The translations under genes were made by a program, and so were the position numbers. The notes beneath the pieces are model-generated. The model searched no databases, had not been told where the DNA came from, and saw only the letters and a program-made list of their open reading frames with translations. From Synergistaceae bacterium (lineage in GTDB: Bacteria; Synergistota; Synergistia; Synergistales; Aminobacteriaceae), in assembly GCA_031272145.1 (NCBI GenBank), contig JAISUL010000106.1, positions 1 to 38,020 of the forward strand: a stretch of DNA of 38,020 bases, written 5' to 3'. Positions 14,952 to 23,250 of this stretch are shown here, piece after piece (the first letter of the stretch is position 1; every line of letters begins with the position of its first letter).

Positions 14952-17900
14952 CTACCCCAGACAGCCGCGGCACCCCCCCTGCCGCATGGAAAACGGGCAG
15001 CGCGGGCAGCGCTTTTCCCCGGCTCGATCCTTCGGAAGCCAGGGGCCGCACGCCGCCTCCTCCGCAGCGCGCCGCACGCGCTCCGCTATGTCCTCCAAAG
15101 ACCGCGCCTCCCACAAACGAACCGCCCCCTCCCTCAGGAAAATCAGGCCCACGCTTACGCTGCCCACGCCGGTCAACATCTCCAGGGCCAGGGCGTAGAA
15201 GTCTAGCTGCGCCGTATAGAGCTCGTCCGGGAGGTTAGTCAACCCCGAGGCGTCGGCTGCTGCGGTTATCTTGTAATCCCTCACGCTCCACTTGTCGCCG
15301 TCTCGCCACGCGACGTCCGTCGTGCCCACCAAGCGAACCCCATGCAGCGACACGCGGAACGGGCTTTCCCTCATAAGGAGGTCATGAGCCCCTGAACCGT
15401 CTGCTGACTCTAGGCGGCGCCTGATGTTTATCCCCTCATCGGTGGCGGCGAATCTGGTTAGCCACGCGGTCAGAGGCTCGCGCCCGTTAGCTTGAGAAAG
15501 CTCCCCCAGCCACTGGCTCAGGCTCTCCTCCCTCAAGTCCCAGTTGGCCAGAACCCAGTGGGCTAGGGAGCCAAGGTCGGCACCACCGATATTAGGGTAC
15601 TCATCTTCCGTCGTGTCGGGGATTTCCCATTTCAGGTCGAGGCCCTGGCGGTACTTGCGGCGCCATGCCAGCGGGCACCACTCGAACAGGGCAAACGACG
15701 TGGCCGAAAACGACGCCAGCGCGCCTGATGTGGCAGCGGGAAGCGGTACGGCTTGGGGTTGACTAACCCCTCGGGGTTGACTAACCCCCGCCGGGGGGAG
15801 GTCATTAGACCCTAAGCGGATAAAATGGGCTGGGTTTGGGGCTTGAGCCTCGGAGGGTACGTGGATTATTGGCACGTCCTTTTTTTCCGGCCCCTCAAGC
15901 CACGACAAGGTTGTGGCCAGCCAGCTCTTGTCTGTGGCCTTTTCCCCAGCGCCCCCAGCGGAGTTTTTCCGTGTTCCGCAAATCACCAGCGCGTCGCGGG
16001 CGCGCGTCGCGGCGACGTAGAACAGGCGCATCGACTCCTCGGCCTCGGAGCGGCTAGTTAAGACCCTATCCCAGTGCAGCGAAAGATGGGCGCTGTCCTC
16101 CTCCGGCGGGTAACAAAGCTCGTCCGGCAGGGCAGACACTGCGACGCCCATCAGAGTTGACGGGGCTGCGGTGCTCTTGGGGTTCCTTATGCCACGCTCT
16201 GCTCTGACTACGGCCACGACGGGAAACTCCAACCCCTTCGCGGCGTGTACCGTCATCACGTGGACGGCGTTTTCGTCGACGGACTCCGGCTCCACGACGT
16301 CCCGACCTGCGCGCAGCGCCATGTCGAGCCACCTCGCGCAGCCCGCCACCCCTCCGGGCATTGCGGCCTCGTACTGCGCTGCGAGGGCGGCGGCGTGCCG
16401 GACGTTCGCCGTGACGCGCTCGCGGTTCCGCGGCGGCACGGACGAAAGCCACAGGGAGTCGGCTTGGGGTCTCATGACCTCTTGGGGTCTCATGACCCCT
16501 TGGGGTCTCATGACCTCCAGCAGGGACGACAGGATCGCGCTAGGGCCCCTCAGGGCTCCTATGCGCCTCAGACGCTCTATGGGGGTGCGCGCCGCGGCTG
16601 CCTGGATGGTGCCGTCCTCGATGCTCCGCATGGCCTCGTCCGGGCTTAAGCCCGAAAACGGCGAGCAGAGCCAGCCGGCCAGGGCCGCCTCGTCCTCCGG
16701 GGAGGCGGCGGCGCGGAGCGTGTTCACCACGTCCGTCACCTCGCCGCGCGAGAAGTAGCTCTTCGCCGCGACGAACACCGCCGGAATGCCCAGGGCGTCA
16801 AACGCCCGCTCCAGCACCTCGTACTCCCCGCGCGTGGGCGTCAAGACCGCAAAGTCCCCCCAGCGAACCGGACGAGCCTTATTATCCCCCTTATCCCAGA
16901 CGGTCCGGCCTTCGCCGACCCATCGCGAGAAGAGGCAGGCCAGTTCGGCGGCCCCGCGCTCCCGCGCCTCGGACACTGGGCCGTCGGCCTCCGAGAGCAG
17001 CACAGTCAGGGGCTCAACTGTGACGGCGTCCCTTATGCCGCCGCTTGGGGTCTCATGACCCCTGTCGTCAGAGGTCATGAGACTCCAAACTGGCCTCAGG
17101 GGTTCGTAGCTGTTGCCCCACACGCTGGCGAAGAGCGAGTTGATGTGCCTCAGGAGCGACGCGCGCGTGCGGAAGCTCACGTCGAGCGGCACGGAGGATG
17201 TCGTGAGACCCCGAGGGGTCATGAGACCCCGAGGGGTCGTAAGACCCAGAGCCGACGCGCGGGCGGTGCAGGCCTCGAACAGGCTGGGGTCAGCGTGCCG
17301 AAAGCCGTATATCGCCTGCTTGACGTCCCCGACGATGAACAGTTTTTTTTCACTCTGACTCTGAGTCTGAAGTATCAGGTTGTACTGCACCCGATCCGTG
17401 TCCTGAAACTCGTCTATGAGGACGTGGCGGAACGCTTGGCCGGCTTGGGGTCTCATGACACCCTTTGCTTGGCCGGCCTTCAAGGCGCGCCGGGCCAGCG
17501 AGATCATGTCCGAGAAGGAGAGCAGGTTCGAGCGCCTCTTGGTCTCGTTCCAAGCCTCCCAAGCCGCGGCGCATAGGCGCAGGAGCGCGGCGCGAACCTG
17601 CCTATCCGCGTCGGAGCTAACCGTTAAGAACTGCGAGAACTCCGCCATCGCCTTGTTAGCCTTGCGCCAGTCACCGGCGGTCATGCCGAGCCGCTCGGTG
17701 ATCATCTTGAACAGCTTGGAGCTGCCGCCGCGGACGTTCGAGCAGACGTCGACGAAGAACTGGCGCTTCACCTCTTCCGTCGGGTCGGGGTTGACTAACC
17801 CCTCGGGGTTGACTAACCCCTTGGGGTCTGCCGGACGGCGCCTCATGACCTCTAACAGCGCCATCTCTTTATCGTGCTTCGCCCCGGCGATCTCGCTCGC

Positions 17901-18629
17901 CAGATCATCAAATATACTGCCCCACCTACTCCACGCGTCGTCCCAGACGCCACGCAGGACGTCCCTCCTGACGATGGCGCGGACGTGGGCGAGCCGCGAG
18001 TCTGACTCTCGCTCGGTCTTGGCGGCCCAGCGGAGGAGCGTGGAGGGCGTCCGGTCGAGGCTCGCGTGCGTCTCTATCACCTCGCGCGCCAGGTTGCTCA
18101 GCGTGCCAGCCCCCCACTTCTCGACGGCGGCGCGGAGGGGATGGTCTACCTGGGGCTGGTACGGCATGCCGGAGAAGTCCAGCGCGTCGACGGCGCGCGT
18201 GAATCCCTCCCAGAACGCGTCCTCGCGTGGTGCCGAGACCACCGAGAAGCCCGGGTCGACGTCGAGCGCCAGCCCGCCGATGCGAATCAGGCGGGACGCG
18301 AACGAGTGTATGGTCGAAATCCACACCTCGTCGAGGCCGTCCCGCACGTCCCGCTGCCGAGGCTCCGGCAGGAGGGGCAGGAAGTCGAGCACCGCCCTCT
18401 CGACCCGCTCGCGCATCTCACGCGCCGCCGCGTCCGTGTAGGTCAGAGTCAGGATGTCGCGCGGCAGGCACTCCGGGTCATTGAAGAGCGTGGCGACGAA
18501 CCTCCGCGTGAGCACCCACGTCTTGCCAGTCCCGGCCCCCGCCCTGACCGCCACTATGTTCCCGTCCTGCGCCGCGGCCCTAGCCTGCTCCGGCGTAAGG
18601 CCGCTTAAAATCTGCTCAATTACGTTCAA
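14952..18629 (-). CDS. addA: AddA/RecB-like UvrD helicase-nuclease
   Basis: A 1225-residue superfamily 1A helicase with a C-terminal nuclease, of the AddA/RecB type used in double-strand break processing. Helicase motifs are GAGTGKT (31-37), TLTYTDAAAREM, IDEFQDTD (near 408) and VMTVHAAKGLEFPVV. The nuclease has GTTDVAW and VRDYK (near 1118) of the PD-(D/E)XK family. Cys in FEWCPLAW (near 984) and the C-terminal CPRCP...CRGC cysteines would fit an Fe-S cluster of the AddB/Cas4 kind, which typical AddA proteins lack. The start is TTG 18629, with GGGGGGA six bases upstream. At least six clusters of palindromic mini-repeats are inserted in frame. No addB is visible in the window. Confidence 0.9.
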   Translation of the reverse strand: MNVIEQILSGLTPEQARAAAQDGNIVAVRAGAGTGKTWVLTRRFVATLFNDPECLPRDILTLTYTDAAAREMRERVERAVLDFLPLLPEPRQRDVRDGLDEVWISTIHSFASRLIRIGGLALDVDPGFSVVSAPREDAFWEGFTRAVDALDFSGMPYQPQVDHPLRAAVEKWGAGTLSNLAREVIETHASLDRTPSTLLRWAAKTERESDSRLAHVRAIVRRDVLRGVWDDAWSRWGSIFDDLASEIAGAKHDKEMALLEVMRRRPADPKGLVNPEGLVNPDPTEEVKRQFFVDVCSNVRGGSSKLFKMITERLGMTAGDWRKANKAMAEFSQFLTVSSDADRQVRAALLRLCAAAWEAWNETKRRSNLLSFSDMISLARRALKAGQAKGVMRPQAGQAFRHVLIDEFQDTDRVQYNLILQTQSQSEKKLFIVGDVKQAIYGFRHADPSLFEACTARASALGLTTPRGLMTPRGLTTSSVPLDVSFRTRASLLRHINSLFASVWGNSYEPLRPVWSLMTSDDRGHETPSGGIRDAVTVEPLTVLLSEADGPVSEARERGAAELACLFSRWVGEGRTVWDKGDNKARPVRWGDFAVLTPTRGEYEVLERAFDALGIPAVFVAAKSYFSRGEVTDVVNTLRAAASPEDEAALAGWLCSPFSGLSPDEAMRSIEDGTIQAAAARTPIERLRRIGALRGPSAILSSLLEVMRPQGVMRPQEVMRPQADSLWLSSVPPRNRERVTANVRHAAALAAQYEAAMPGGVAGCARWLDMALRAGRDVVEPESVDENAVHVMTVHAAKGLEFPVVAVVRAERGIRNPKSTAAPSTLMGVAVSALPDELCYPPEEDSAHLSLHWDRVLTSRSEAEESMRLFYVAATRARDALVICGTRKNSAGGAGEKATDKSWLATTLSWLEGPEKKDVPIIHVPSEAQAPNPAHFIRLGSNDLPPAGVSQPRGVSQPQAVPLPAATSGALASFSATSFALFEWCPLAWRRKYRQGLDLKWEIPDTTEDEYPNIGGADLGSLAHWVLANWDLREESLSQWLGELSQANGREPLTAWLTRFAATDEGINIRRRLESADGSGAHDLLMRESPFRVSLHGVRLVGTTDVAWRDGDKWSVRDYKITAAADASGLTNLPDELYTAQLDFYALALEMLTGVGSVSVGLIFLREGAVRLWEARSLEDIAERVRRAAEEAACGPWLPKDRAGEKRCPRCPFSMRQGGCRGCLG
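15753..15812. repeat. Mini-repeat array in helicase gene, two units plus a diverged third
   Basis: GGGGTTGACTAACCCC occurs twice with an 18-bp period, followed by the related GGAGGTCATTAGACCC. The helicase strand reads it as PAGVSQPRGVSQPQ (about residues 940-959), one frame off the reading used at 17781-17835. Confidence 0.9.
16463..16517. repeat. Mini-repeat array in helicase gene, three units
   Basis: CTTGGGGTCTCATGACC starts at 16463, 16481 and 16499, an exact 18-bp period. The helicase strand reads RPQGVMRPQEVMRPQ (about residues 705-723). Confidence 0.93.
17044..17087. repeat. Mini-repeat copies in opposite orientation in helicase gene
   Basis: CTTGGGGTCTCATGACCCC is followed 10 bp later by the inverted, diverged GAGGTCATGAGACTCC. 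The two could pair as a larger inverted repeat. The region is read as SLMTSDDRGHETPSG. Confidence 0.8.
17201..17247. repeat. Mini-repeat array in helicase gene, inverted relative to 16463
   Basis: GAGGGGTCATGAGACCCC units with an 18-bp period. On the helicase strand this is the reverse complement of the unit at 16463 and is read as LGLTTPRGLMTPRGLTT (about residues 461-477). Confidence 0.9.
17442..17465. repeat. Single mini-repeat copy in helicase gene
   Basis: GCTTGGGGTCTCATGACACCC, read as AKGVMRPQA just N-terminal of the IDEFQD motif (about residues 389-396). Confidence 0.8.
17781..17835. repeat. Mini-repeat array in helicase gene, GLVNP form
   Basis: GGGGTTGACTAACCCC occurs twice with an 18-bp period and is followed by a half unit. 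The helicase strand reads PKGLVNPEGLVNPD (about residues 266-283). Confidence 0.92.
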
Positions 18630-18651
18630 GCGCGTTCCCCCCGCCGCGGTT

Positions 18652-18664
18652 TTTGTGCTAAAGT
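18652..18664 (+). promoter_or_regulatory. Candidate extended -10 promoter of speD
   Basis: TGCTAAAGT (TAAAGT at 18659-18664 preceded by TG-N) lies 31 bp before the speD start in the 65-bp divergent gap. The same TGTGCTA pattern precedes ftsH. No clear -35 box is seen. Confidence 0.35.
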
Positions 18665-18694
18665 TTAACCTATCACGCGTGAGGGGGGATTCAC

Positions 18695-19108
18695 ATGTCT
18701 CCTAAAGGGGTTCATTTTATTGTGGAGGCATCCGGCTGCGGGCCCGTCATAGCCGACGTGTCCAAGCTTCAGGATGTTTTGGTTGAGGCTGCGAAACAGG
18801 CCAACGCGCAGGTTTGGGCTGTTTCGTTCAACCGCTTCCCGCCGAACGGCGTGAGCGGCGTGGTCGTCATAAGCGAGTCGCACCTGTCGGTTCACACCTG
18901 GCCCGAGGAGGACTACATGGCGCTCGACATCTACACCTGCGGCGAGAAGAGCATGCCCTTCAAGGCCGTCGAGTACGTCCTTGAGATGATCGACGCCAAG
19001 CGCAGCCACATCACGGAGATCACGCGCGGACTCGACGACAACGACAGGATTTTCTACCACTCGTTCGTGACGTGGGAGGAGATCCTCAAGAAAAACGGGG
19101 GCGTCTGA
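18695..19108 (+). CDS. speD: S-adenosylmethionine decarboxylase proenzyme (SpeD/SpeH type)
   Basis: A 137-residue prokaryotic class 1B AdoMet decarboxylase, which makes decarboxylated AdoMet for spermidine synthesis. The self-cleavage site is Glu61-Ser62 in ISESHLSVHTWPE; Ser62 becomes the pyruvoyl group. His67 and Cys82 (YTCG) match the processing and catalytic residues. The length fits the short bacterial/archaeal form. GAGGGGGG lies six bases upstream of the ATG. No spermidine synthase (speE) is present in the window. It is followed by nadE after two bases. Confidence 0.96.
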   Translation: MSPKGVHFIVEASGCGPVIADVSKLQDVLVEAAKQANAQVWAVSFNRFPPNGVSGVVVISESHLSVHTWPEEDYMALDIYTCGEKSMPFKAVEYVLEMIDAKRSHITEITRGLDDNDRIFYHSFVTWEEILKKNGGV

Positions 19109-19110
19109 CC

Positions 19111-21009
19111 TTGTACGTCCGTGTCGCCGCCGCCGCTCCGCCGATAAGGGTCGCGGACTGCGCCTACAACGCCGGGCAGTGCGAGGCCCTGATGCAGCGG
19201 GCTGCGCAAAAGCGCGTCGACCTGCTGTGCCTGCCGGAGCTCTGCATAACCGGCTACACCTGCGGCGACCTGTTTCTCCAGTCCGCCCTGATAGACGAGG
19301 CGAGGAGCGCCCTCGCCCGCTTGGTCGAGGCGAGCCGCGCGCTCCCGGGCCTGACCGTGGTCGCAGGGCTCCCGTTCTCGACGAACGGCCGGCTGTTCAA
19401 CGTGGCGGCGGTCTTCGGCAGCGGCGCACTGTTCGGCGTGGTTCCCAAGGCCAACATCCCAAACTACGGCGAGTTCTACGAGCGCCGCTGGTTCGATCCA
19501 TGCGCCTCGAGGGTCTTGTTCCACTCTGAAGACGACGCATTTTGCCTTGCGGCGGAAATTTGCGAGGACCTATGGGTGCCGGTGCAGCCCTCGGCCTTTC
19601 ACGCCGCGGCTGGGGCGAACATCATAGTGAACCCCTCGGCCAGCGACGAGCTGATAGGCAAGGCGGAGTACCGAAGGGCTCTGGTTGCGGCGCAGTCGGC
19701 GCGTCTGGTATGCGCCTACGTCTACGCCGGAGCCGGGCGCGGCGAGAGCAGCACGGACATGGTCTTCGGCGGGCACTGCCTGGTGTGCGAAAACGGAGCG
19801 GTGCTTGCCGAGGCCCCGCCGTTCGGCGACGCGTGGGCTGAAGCCGACGTTGACGTCGACGCCCTGACCCACGACCGCCGCCGCATGAACACGTTCAACC
19901 CTCCCAACGAAGGCAGCGCAGAGGGCAATGGCTACACGCACATCCGCATTCCTCCGCCCGAGCGCGCCGTCCGCCCCCCTCTGCGAAGCACCGATCCCTA
20001 TCCCTTCGTGCCGAAGGACGAGCGCGAGAAGGGCGAGCGCTGCGAGGCGATACTGGACATGCAGGCGTCAGGGCTCGCGACAAGGCTGGAGCGCAGCGGA
20101 GCCCAAAGGGCACTGATCGGCGTGTCTGGGGGGCTTGACAGCTGCCTGGCGCTTCTGGTGTCCGTGCGCGCGATGGATCGCTTAAGCCGCCCCGCCTCGG
20201 ACGTTGTGGCAGTGACCATGCCGTGTTTCGGTACGACGCAGCGCACAAGGTCGAACGCGGAGAAGCTCTGCAGCGCTCTAGGCGTGGAGTTTCGCGAGAT
20301 AAACGTGACAGAGCCTGTGGAAGCCCACCTCCGCAGCCTAGGCCGAAGTAGCAAGGCCAAAGGCAAGGAAAACGCCGACGTGGTGTACGAGAACGCCCAG
20401 GCCCGCGTCCGCACTCTGACTCTGATGGACTTAGCCAACGATTTAGGCGGCATAGTTGTCGGCACGGGCGACCTGTCGGAGCTCGCTCTGGGCTGGGCGA
20501 CCTACAACGGCGACCACATGAGCATGTACGGGGTTAACGCCGGAGTTCCGAAGACCCTTGTGAGGCACATAGTGCGCCACGTGGCCGACGGAGTGGGGTC
20601 GCCTCTGTCGGAGGTGCTTGGGGATATTTTGGCCACGCCCGTCAGCCCGGAGCTGCTGCCTCCGTCGGAGGATGGCGAGATACTTCAGCGGACGGAGGAC
20701 ATAGTCGGCCCTTACGAGCTTCACGACTTCTTTCTGTATCACATGGTGCGCCGCGGCAGGTCTCCGATGGCAATATATGACCTTGCTCTGTCGGCGTGGG
20801 GCGGCCTATACGAGCCGGACGTCATAATGAAGTGGCTGAAGGTGTTCTATCGGCGTTTCTTTGCGCAGCAGTTCAAGCGAAGCTGCCTCCCCGACGGCCC
20901 GAAGGTCGGATCGGTGAGCCTGTCGCCGAGGGGAGACTGGCGAATGCCAAGCGACGCCTCGTCGGAGGCGTGGCTGCGGGACTTAGATGGGGCGAGCCGA
21001 CCGGCCTGA
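19111..21009 (+). CDS. nadE: Glutamine-dependent NAD+ synthetase
   Basis: A 632-residue two-domain NAD+ synthetase that converts deamido-NAD to NAD+ using glutamine. The N-terminal nitrilase-type glutaminase has the triad Glu43 (LPELCITGY), Lys113 (VPKANIPNYGEFYE) and Cys151 (AEICEDLW). The C-terminal synthetase has the PP-loop SGGLDS (339-344) and GTGDLSELALGW. The chosen start is TTG 19111, with GGGGG nine bases upstream; a longer in-frame start at 19072 would overlap speD. The Cys-containing form means it does not depend on free ammonia. Confidence 0.96.
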   Translation: MYVRVAAAAPPIRVADCAYNAGQCEALMQRAAQKRVDLLCLPELCITGYTCGDLFLQSALIDEARSALARLVEASRALPGLTVVAGLPFSTNGRLFNVAAVFGSGALFGVVPKANIPNYGEFYERRWFDPCASRVLFHSEDDAFCLAAEICEDLWVPVQPSAFHAAAGANIIVNPSASDELIGKAEYRRALVAAQSARLVCAYVYAGAGRGESSTDMVFGGHCLVCENGAVLAEAPPFGDAWAEADVDVDALTHDRRRMNTFNPPNEGSAEGNGYTHIRIPPPERAVRPPLRSTDPYPFVPKDEREKGERCEAILDMQASGLATRLERSGAQRALIGVSGGLDSCLALLVSVRAMDRLSRPASDVVAVTMPCFGTTQRTRSNAEKLCSALGVEFREINVTEPVEAHLRSLGRSSKAKGKENADVVYENAQARVRTLTLMDLANDLGGIVVGTGDLSELALGWATYNGDHMSMYGVNAGVPKTLVRHIVRHVADGVGSPLSEVLGDILATPVSPELLPPSEDGEILQRTEDIVGPYELHDFFLYHMVRRGRSPMAIYDLALSAWGGLYEPDVIMKWLKVFYRRFFAQQFKRSCLPDGPKVGSVSLSPRGDWRMPSDASSEAWLRDLDGASRPA

Positions 21010-21113
21010 CCCGCGAGGAGCTTTCTAATGCCCAGGGCGTTGGGGAGGGGCAGCCCCGCCCCCCCTGAGCCCTGAGCCCGAAGATAAGATAAGGTAAGGT
21101 AAGAAAACTCCCC
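21010..21113. other. Convergent spacer with short simple repeats
   Basis: This gap between nadE and rubrerythrin (convergent) holds a GGGGAGGGGCAGCCCC segment and a GATAAGATAAGGTAAGGTAAG simple repeat. A weak GC stem can form, but there is no T tract, so I do not call a terminator. Confidence 0.4.
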
Positions 21114-21695
21114 CTACCAGTTCACTCCGAGCATCTCGAAGTACGCCCTCGGGTGGTCGCAGGCAGGGCACTTCTCCGGGGCCTCGGTGCTCTCCACAAT
21201 GCAGCCGCAGTTCCGGCAGCGCCACTTGATCTTCGTGTCCTTCTTGAAGACCTTGCCCTCGGCGATGTTCTTCGCCAGGCCTAGATAGCGCTCCTCGTGA
21301 AACTTCTCCGCAACCGCTATGGCGCGAAACACCGAGGCTATGTCCGGCAAGCCCTCCGCATCGGCGACGCGCGCGAACTCCGGGTACATCACGGCGTACT
21401 CGTGGTTCTCGCCCGCCGCGGCGTCCTTCAGGTTCGTCAGAGTGTCGCGCTCCGGCCCAGCCGGGAAGCTGGCCGTGATCTCGATCTCCTCCCCCGACTC
21501 GCCCATCAGGCGGTACAGGCGCTGCGCGTGCTCCCGCTCCTGGTCGGCGGTCTCCGAGAAGATGAACTCGATCTGCCGATAGCCCTCCTTCGCCGCCTTG
21601 GACGCGAACCACGTGTAGCGGTTGCGCGCCTGGGACTCGCCGGCGAAGGCCTTCATCAGGTTAGTCAGGGTTTTGGTGCCCTTCAGGTTTCCCAC
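21114..21695 (-). CDS. Rubrerythrin
   Basis: A 193-residue rubrerythrin, a non-haem di-iron peroxidase that protects anaerobes from hydrogen peroxide. The ferritin-like domain has the Glu/His ligands in FAGESQARNRYTWFA, DQEREHAQ, GENHEY and AVAEKFHEERY. A C-terminal rubredoxin-like domain has CRNCG and CPACD. The start is GTG 21695 with AGGAGG seven bases upstream. It follows the CbiA-like gene after 20 bp and is probably cotranscribed with it. Confidence 0.97.
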   Translation of the reverse strand: MGNLKGTKTLTNLMKAFAGESQARNRYTWFASKAAKEGYRQIEFIFSETADQEREHAQRLYRLMGESGEEIEITASFPAGPERDTLTNLKDAAAGENHEYAVMYPEFARVADAEGLPDIASVFRAIAVAEKFHEERYLGLAKNIAEGKVFKKDTKIKWRCRNCGCIVESTEAPEKCPACDHPRAYFEMLGVNW

Positions 21696-21715
21696 GTTGC
21701 TACCTCCTAAAAAAA

Positions 21716-23146
21716 TTATATGTGGTGCCTTTTCTTGATCTGGTCATACGCGGTCAGCAGGCGGTTAAAAACCCCCACGTTGCTCCACGTTTCGATGTTA
21801 AGCTCTGTCATCAGGCAGCAGTTGGCCTTTTGCCAGCCCGAGTACCCACGCTCCATGTCCTTGCGCGCGTCGCGGTACGCCCACAGGGGCGTCTCCGCGT
21901 TGCCAGGGTTGCTCACCTGTACGTACGACAGATAGCGCCCCCGCAGCTTCTCGTCCCGCCTTGTAAGGATGGAATTATCCGTCCCTCTCACCTCTACGTT
22001 GCCCTCTTTGCTCCCGTCGTCCGGCACAGGTGCGGAGTATGAGCCGCGGCACGAGAATATCCCTATGCCGTCATACTGCTTTCGGTCTATCCCGACAAAG
22101 CACTTGCAGAACAGCGGTGCAAACGCGCCGTTGATAAACATCAGCTTGCGCGAGGCCATCGCGTTTTTGACGCCGTTGACGAACGGCGCGCAGTTCATCA
22201 GCTTGTCAGCGTACAGGCCGACGACGGAGTTCGGGAAGTAAATGAGGTCGGCGCTCCCCGGAAACATCTGTGTCAGCGGGTTGTAGTCCTCGACGGAGGA
22301 GCATCCGATGGCGCCGAACATCTTGGCGGCGTTGGCTCCCTCCAGCGAGAATAGGCTGTCTCCGACTATGGCCACCCGTATGTCCTTGGGGTCAAACGAC
22401 CCCTTGGGGCGGGAGTCCGGTGCGCTGATGCCAGTCCAGGACTCGTACAGCCGTCCGAAGGCTTGAAACGCGTGCCACTCTATCTGTCGGCGCGAGGCCA
22501 GCTGCAGGGCGGCGCTCTTGACCTGAGTGAGGCGCGCGCCGGCCGAGGCGTTGAAGAGGTCTGGCAGGAACGGCATCGGGCGGTTCAGCTCCGCCGACAT
22601 GTGGCCTAGGTTGATCAGCGACGTGTTTCGGCCTATGTGCTGCTCGAGGAGCTGGTACTCCTTGATGTTTCTCACCGACGAGAAGATTATGCCGAGCACG
22701 TTGTTCTGCATCGTGCCGCTGAAGGCCGAGAGGGTCTCCATCACGGCGCGCGAGGAGAGTATCGACGAGGCCATCGCCGAGAAGACGGCGACGATTCCGC
22801 AGGACAGGGCGCGGCTCATGTCGAGGGGCTCAGGGCGCACCTCGGTGTACTCGTTTCCGTCGGACTGCTTGCACAGGGGCGTCAGAATCACGTTCAGGGC
22901 GCTTGGGCTTGCGGCCTCCTGAAAGAGCGCCCTTATGCCGTCCGTGCCGCCGCACGTGTAGGCGTCGAGGGAGACTATATCCTGCGAGAACAGCAGCCTC
23001 AGCAGCCGCATCTCGGCTTCGTCGCGCGCGCAGGTGAAGATTTTCACGTCGACGCCGACCCTTTGAAGCGCGTAGAGCAGAAGAACACCAGCCGGCACGG
23101 TTCCCTGCGTGCTCTCGTCGGCGATGATTACGCGCGGCAAATCCAA
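21716..23146 (-). CDS. CobB/CbiA-like protein with degenerate active sites
   Basis: A 476-residue protein that looks like a cobyrinic acid a,c-diamide synthase/dethiobiotin-synthetase relative, but with altered motifs. The N-terminal P-loop position reads IADESTQGTVPAG, without the usual GKT lysine. The C-terminal amidotransferase-like domain (from VAIVGDSLFSLEG) has LIYFPNSVVGLYADKLMNC in place of the GGYPE segment and FINGAFAP in place of the AECGG nucleophile motif. It is probably a pseudoenzyme or has a new activity. The linker carries a mini-repeat (RPKGSFDPK). The TTG at 23146 is the preferred start because AAAGGGGGG lies eight bases upstream; a GTG at 23170 is possible. The family call is moderate. 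Confidence 0.5.
   Translation of the reverse strand: MDLPRVIIADESTQGTVPAGVLLLYALQRVGVDVKIFTCARDEAEMRLLRLLFSQDIVSLDAYTCGGTDGIRALFQEAASPSALNVILTPLCKQSDGNEYTEVRPEPLDMSRALSCGIVAVFSAMASSILSSRAVMETLSAFSGTMQNNVLGIIFSSVRNIKEYQLLEQHIGRNTSLINLGHMSAELNRPMPFLPDLFNASAGARLTQVKSAALQLASRRQIEWHAFQAFGRLYESWTGISAPDSRPKGSFDPKDIRVAIVGDSLFSLEGANAAKMFGAIGCSSVEDYNPLTQMFPGSADLIYFPNSVVGLYADKLMNCAPFVNGVKNAMASRKLMFINGAFAPLFCKCFVGIDRKQYDGIGIFSCRGSYSAPVPDDGSKEGNVEVRGTDNSILTRRDEKLRGRYLSYVQVSNPGNAETPLWAYRDARKDMERGYSGWQKANCCLMTELNIETWSNVGVFNRLLTAYDQIKKRHHI
22385..22411. repeat. Mini-repeat copy in the CbiA-like gene linker
   Basis: TTGGGGTCAAACGACCCC followed by TTGGGG, read as PKGSFDPK between the two domains of the CbiA-like protein. 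Confidence 0.8.
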
Positions 23147-23180
23147 AACAGCCACCCCCCTTTGTGTCACACAGTCTATT

Positions 23181-23212
23181 CGGGGTCTAAGCCCCCAAGG
23201 GGTCTAAGACCT
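23181..23212. repeat. Mini-repeat pair upstream of the CbiA-like gene, 17-bp period
   Basis: GGGGTCTAAGCCCCC and GGGGTCTAAGACC start at 23182 and 23199. The period is not a multiple of three, unlike all copies inside genes. The pair would lie in the leader of the CbiA-like mRNA. Confidence 0.85.
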
Positions 23213-23250
23213 CCTGATGAAGTGTTTGCTATAATATCACGGATACTGCG

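Noticed and set aside
15373-15393. GGAGGTCATGAGCCCC in the nuclease part of the helicase gene
   Set aside because: It resembles a unit but encodes LLMRES in a plausible native helix and lacks the ACCCC end; not counted.
16463-17835. Tandem palindromic repeats as a possible CRISPR array
   Set aside because: The units are 16-18 bp, directly adjacent without unique spacers, lie inside an open helicase gene, and there are no cas genes.
21043-21066. GC-rich inverted segment between nadE and rubrerythrin as a terminator
   Set aside because: No T tract on either strand after the stem and the pairing is ambiguous.
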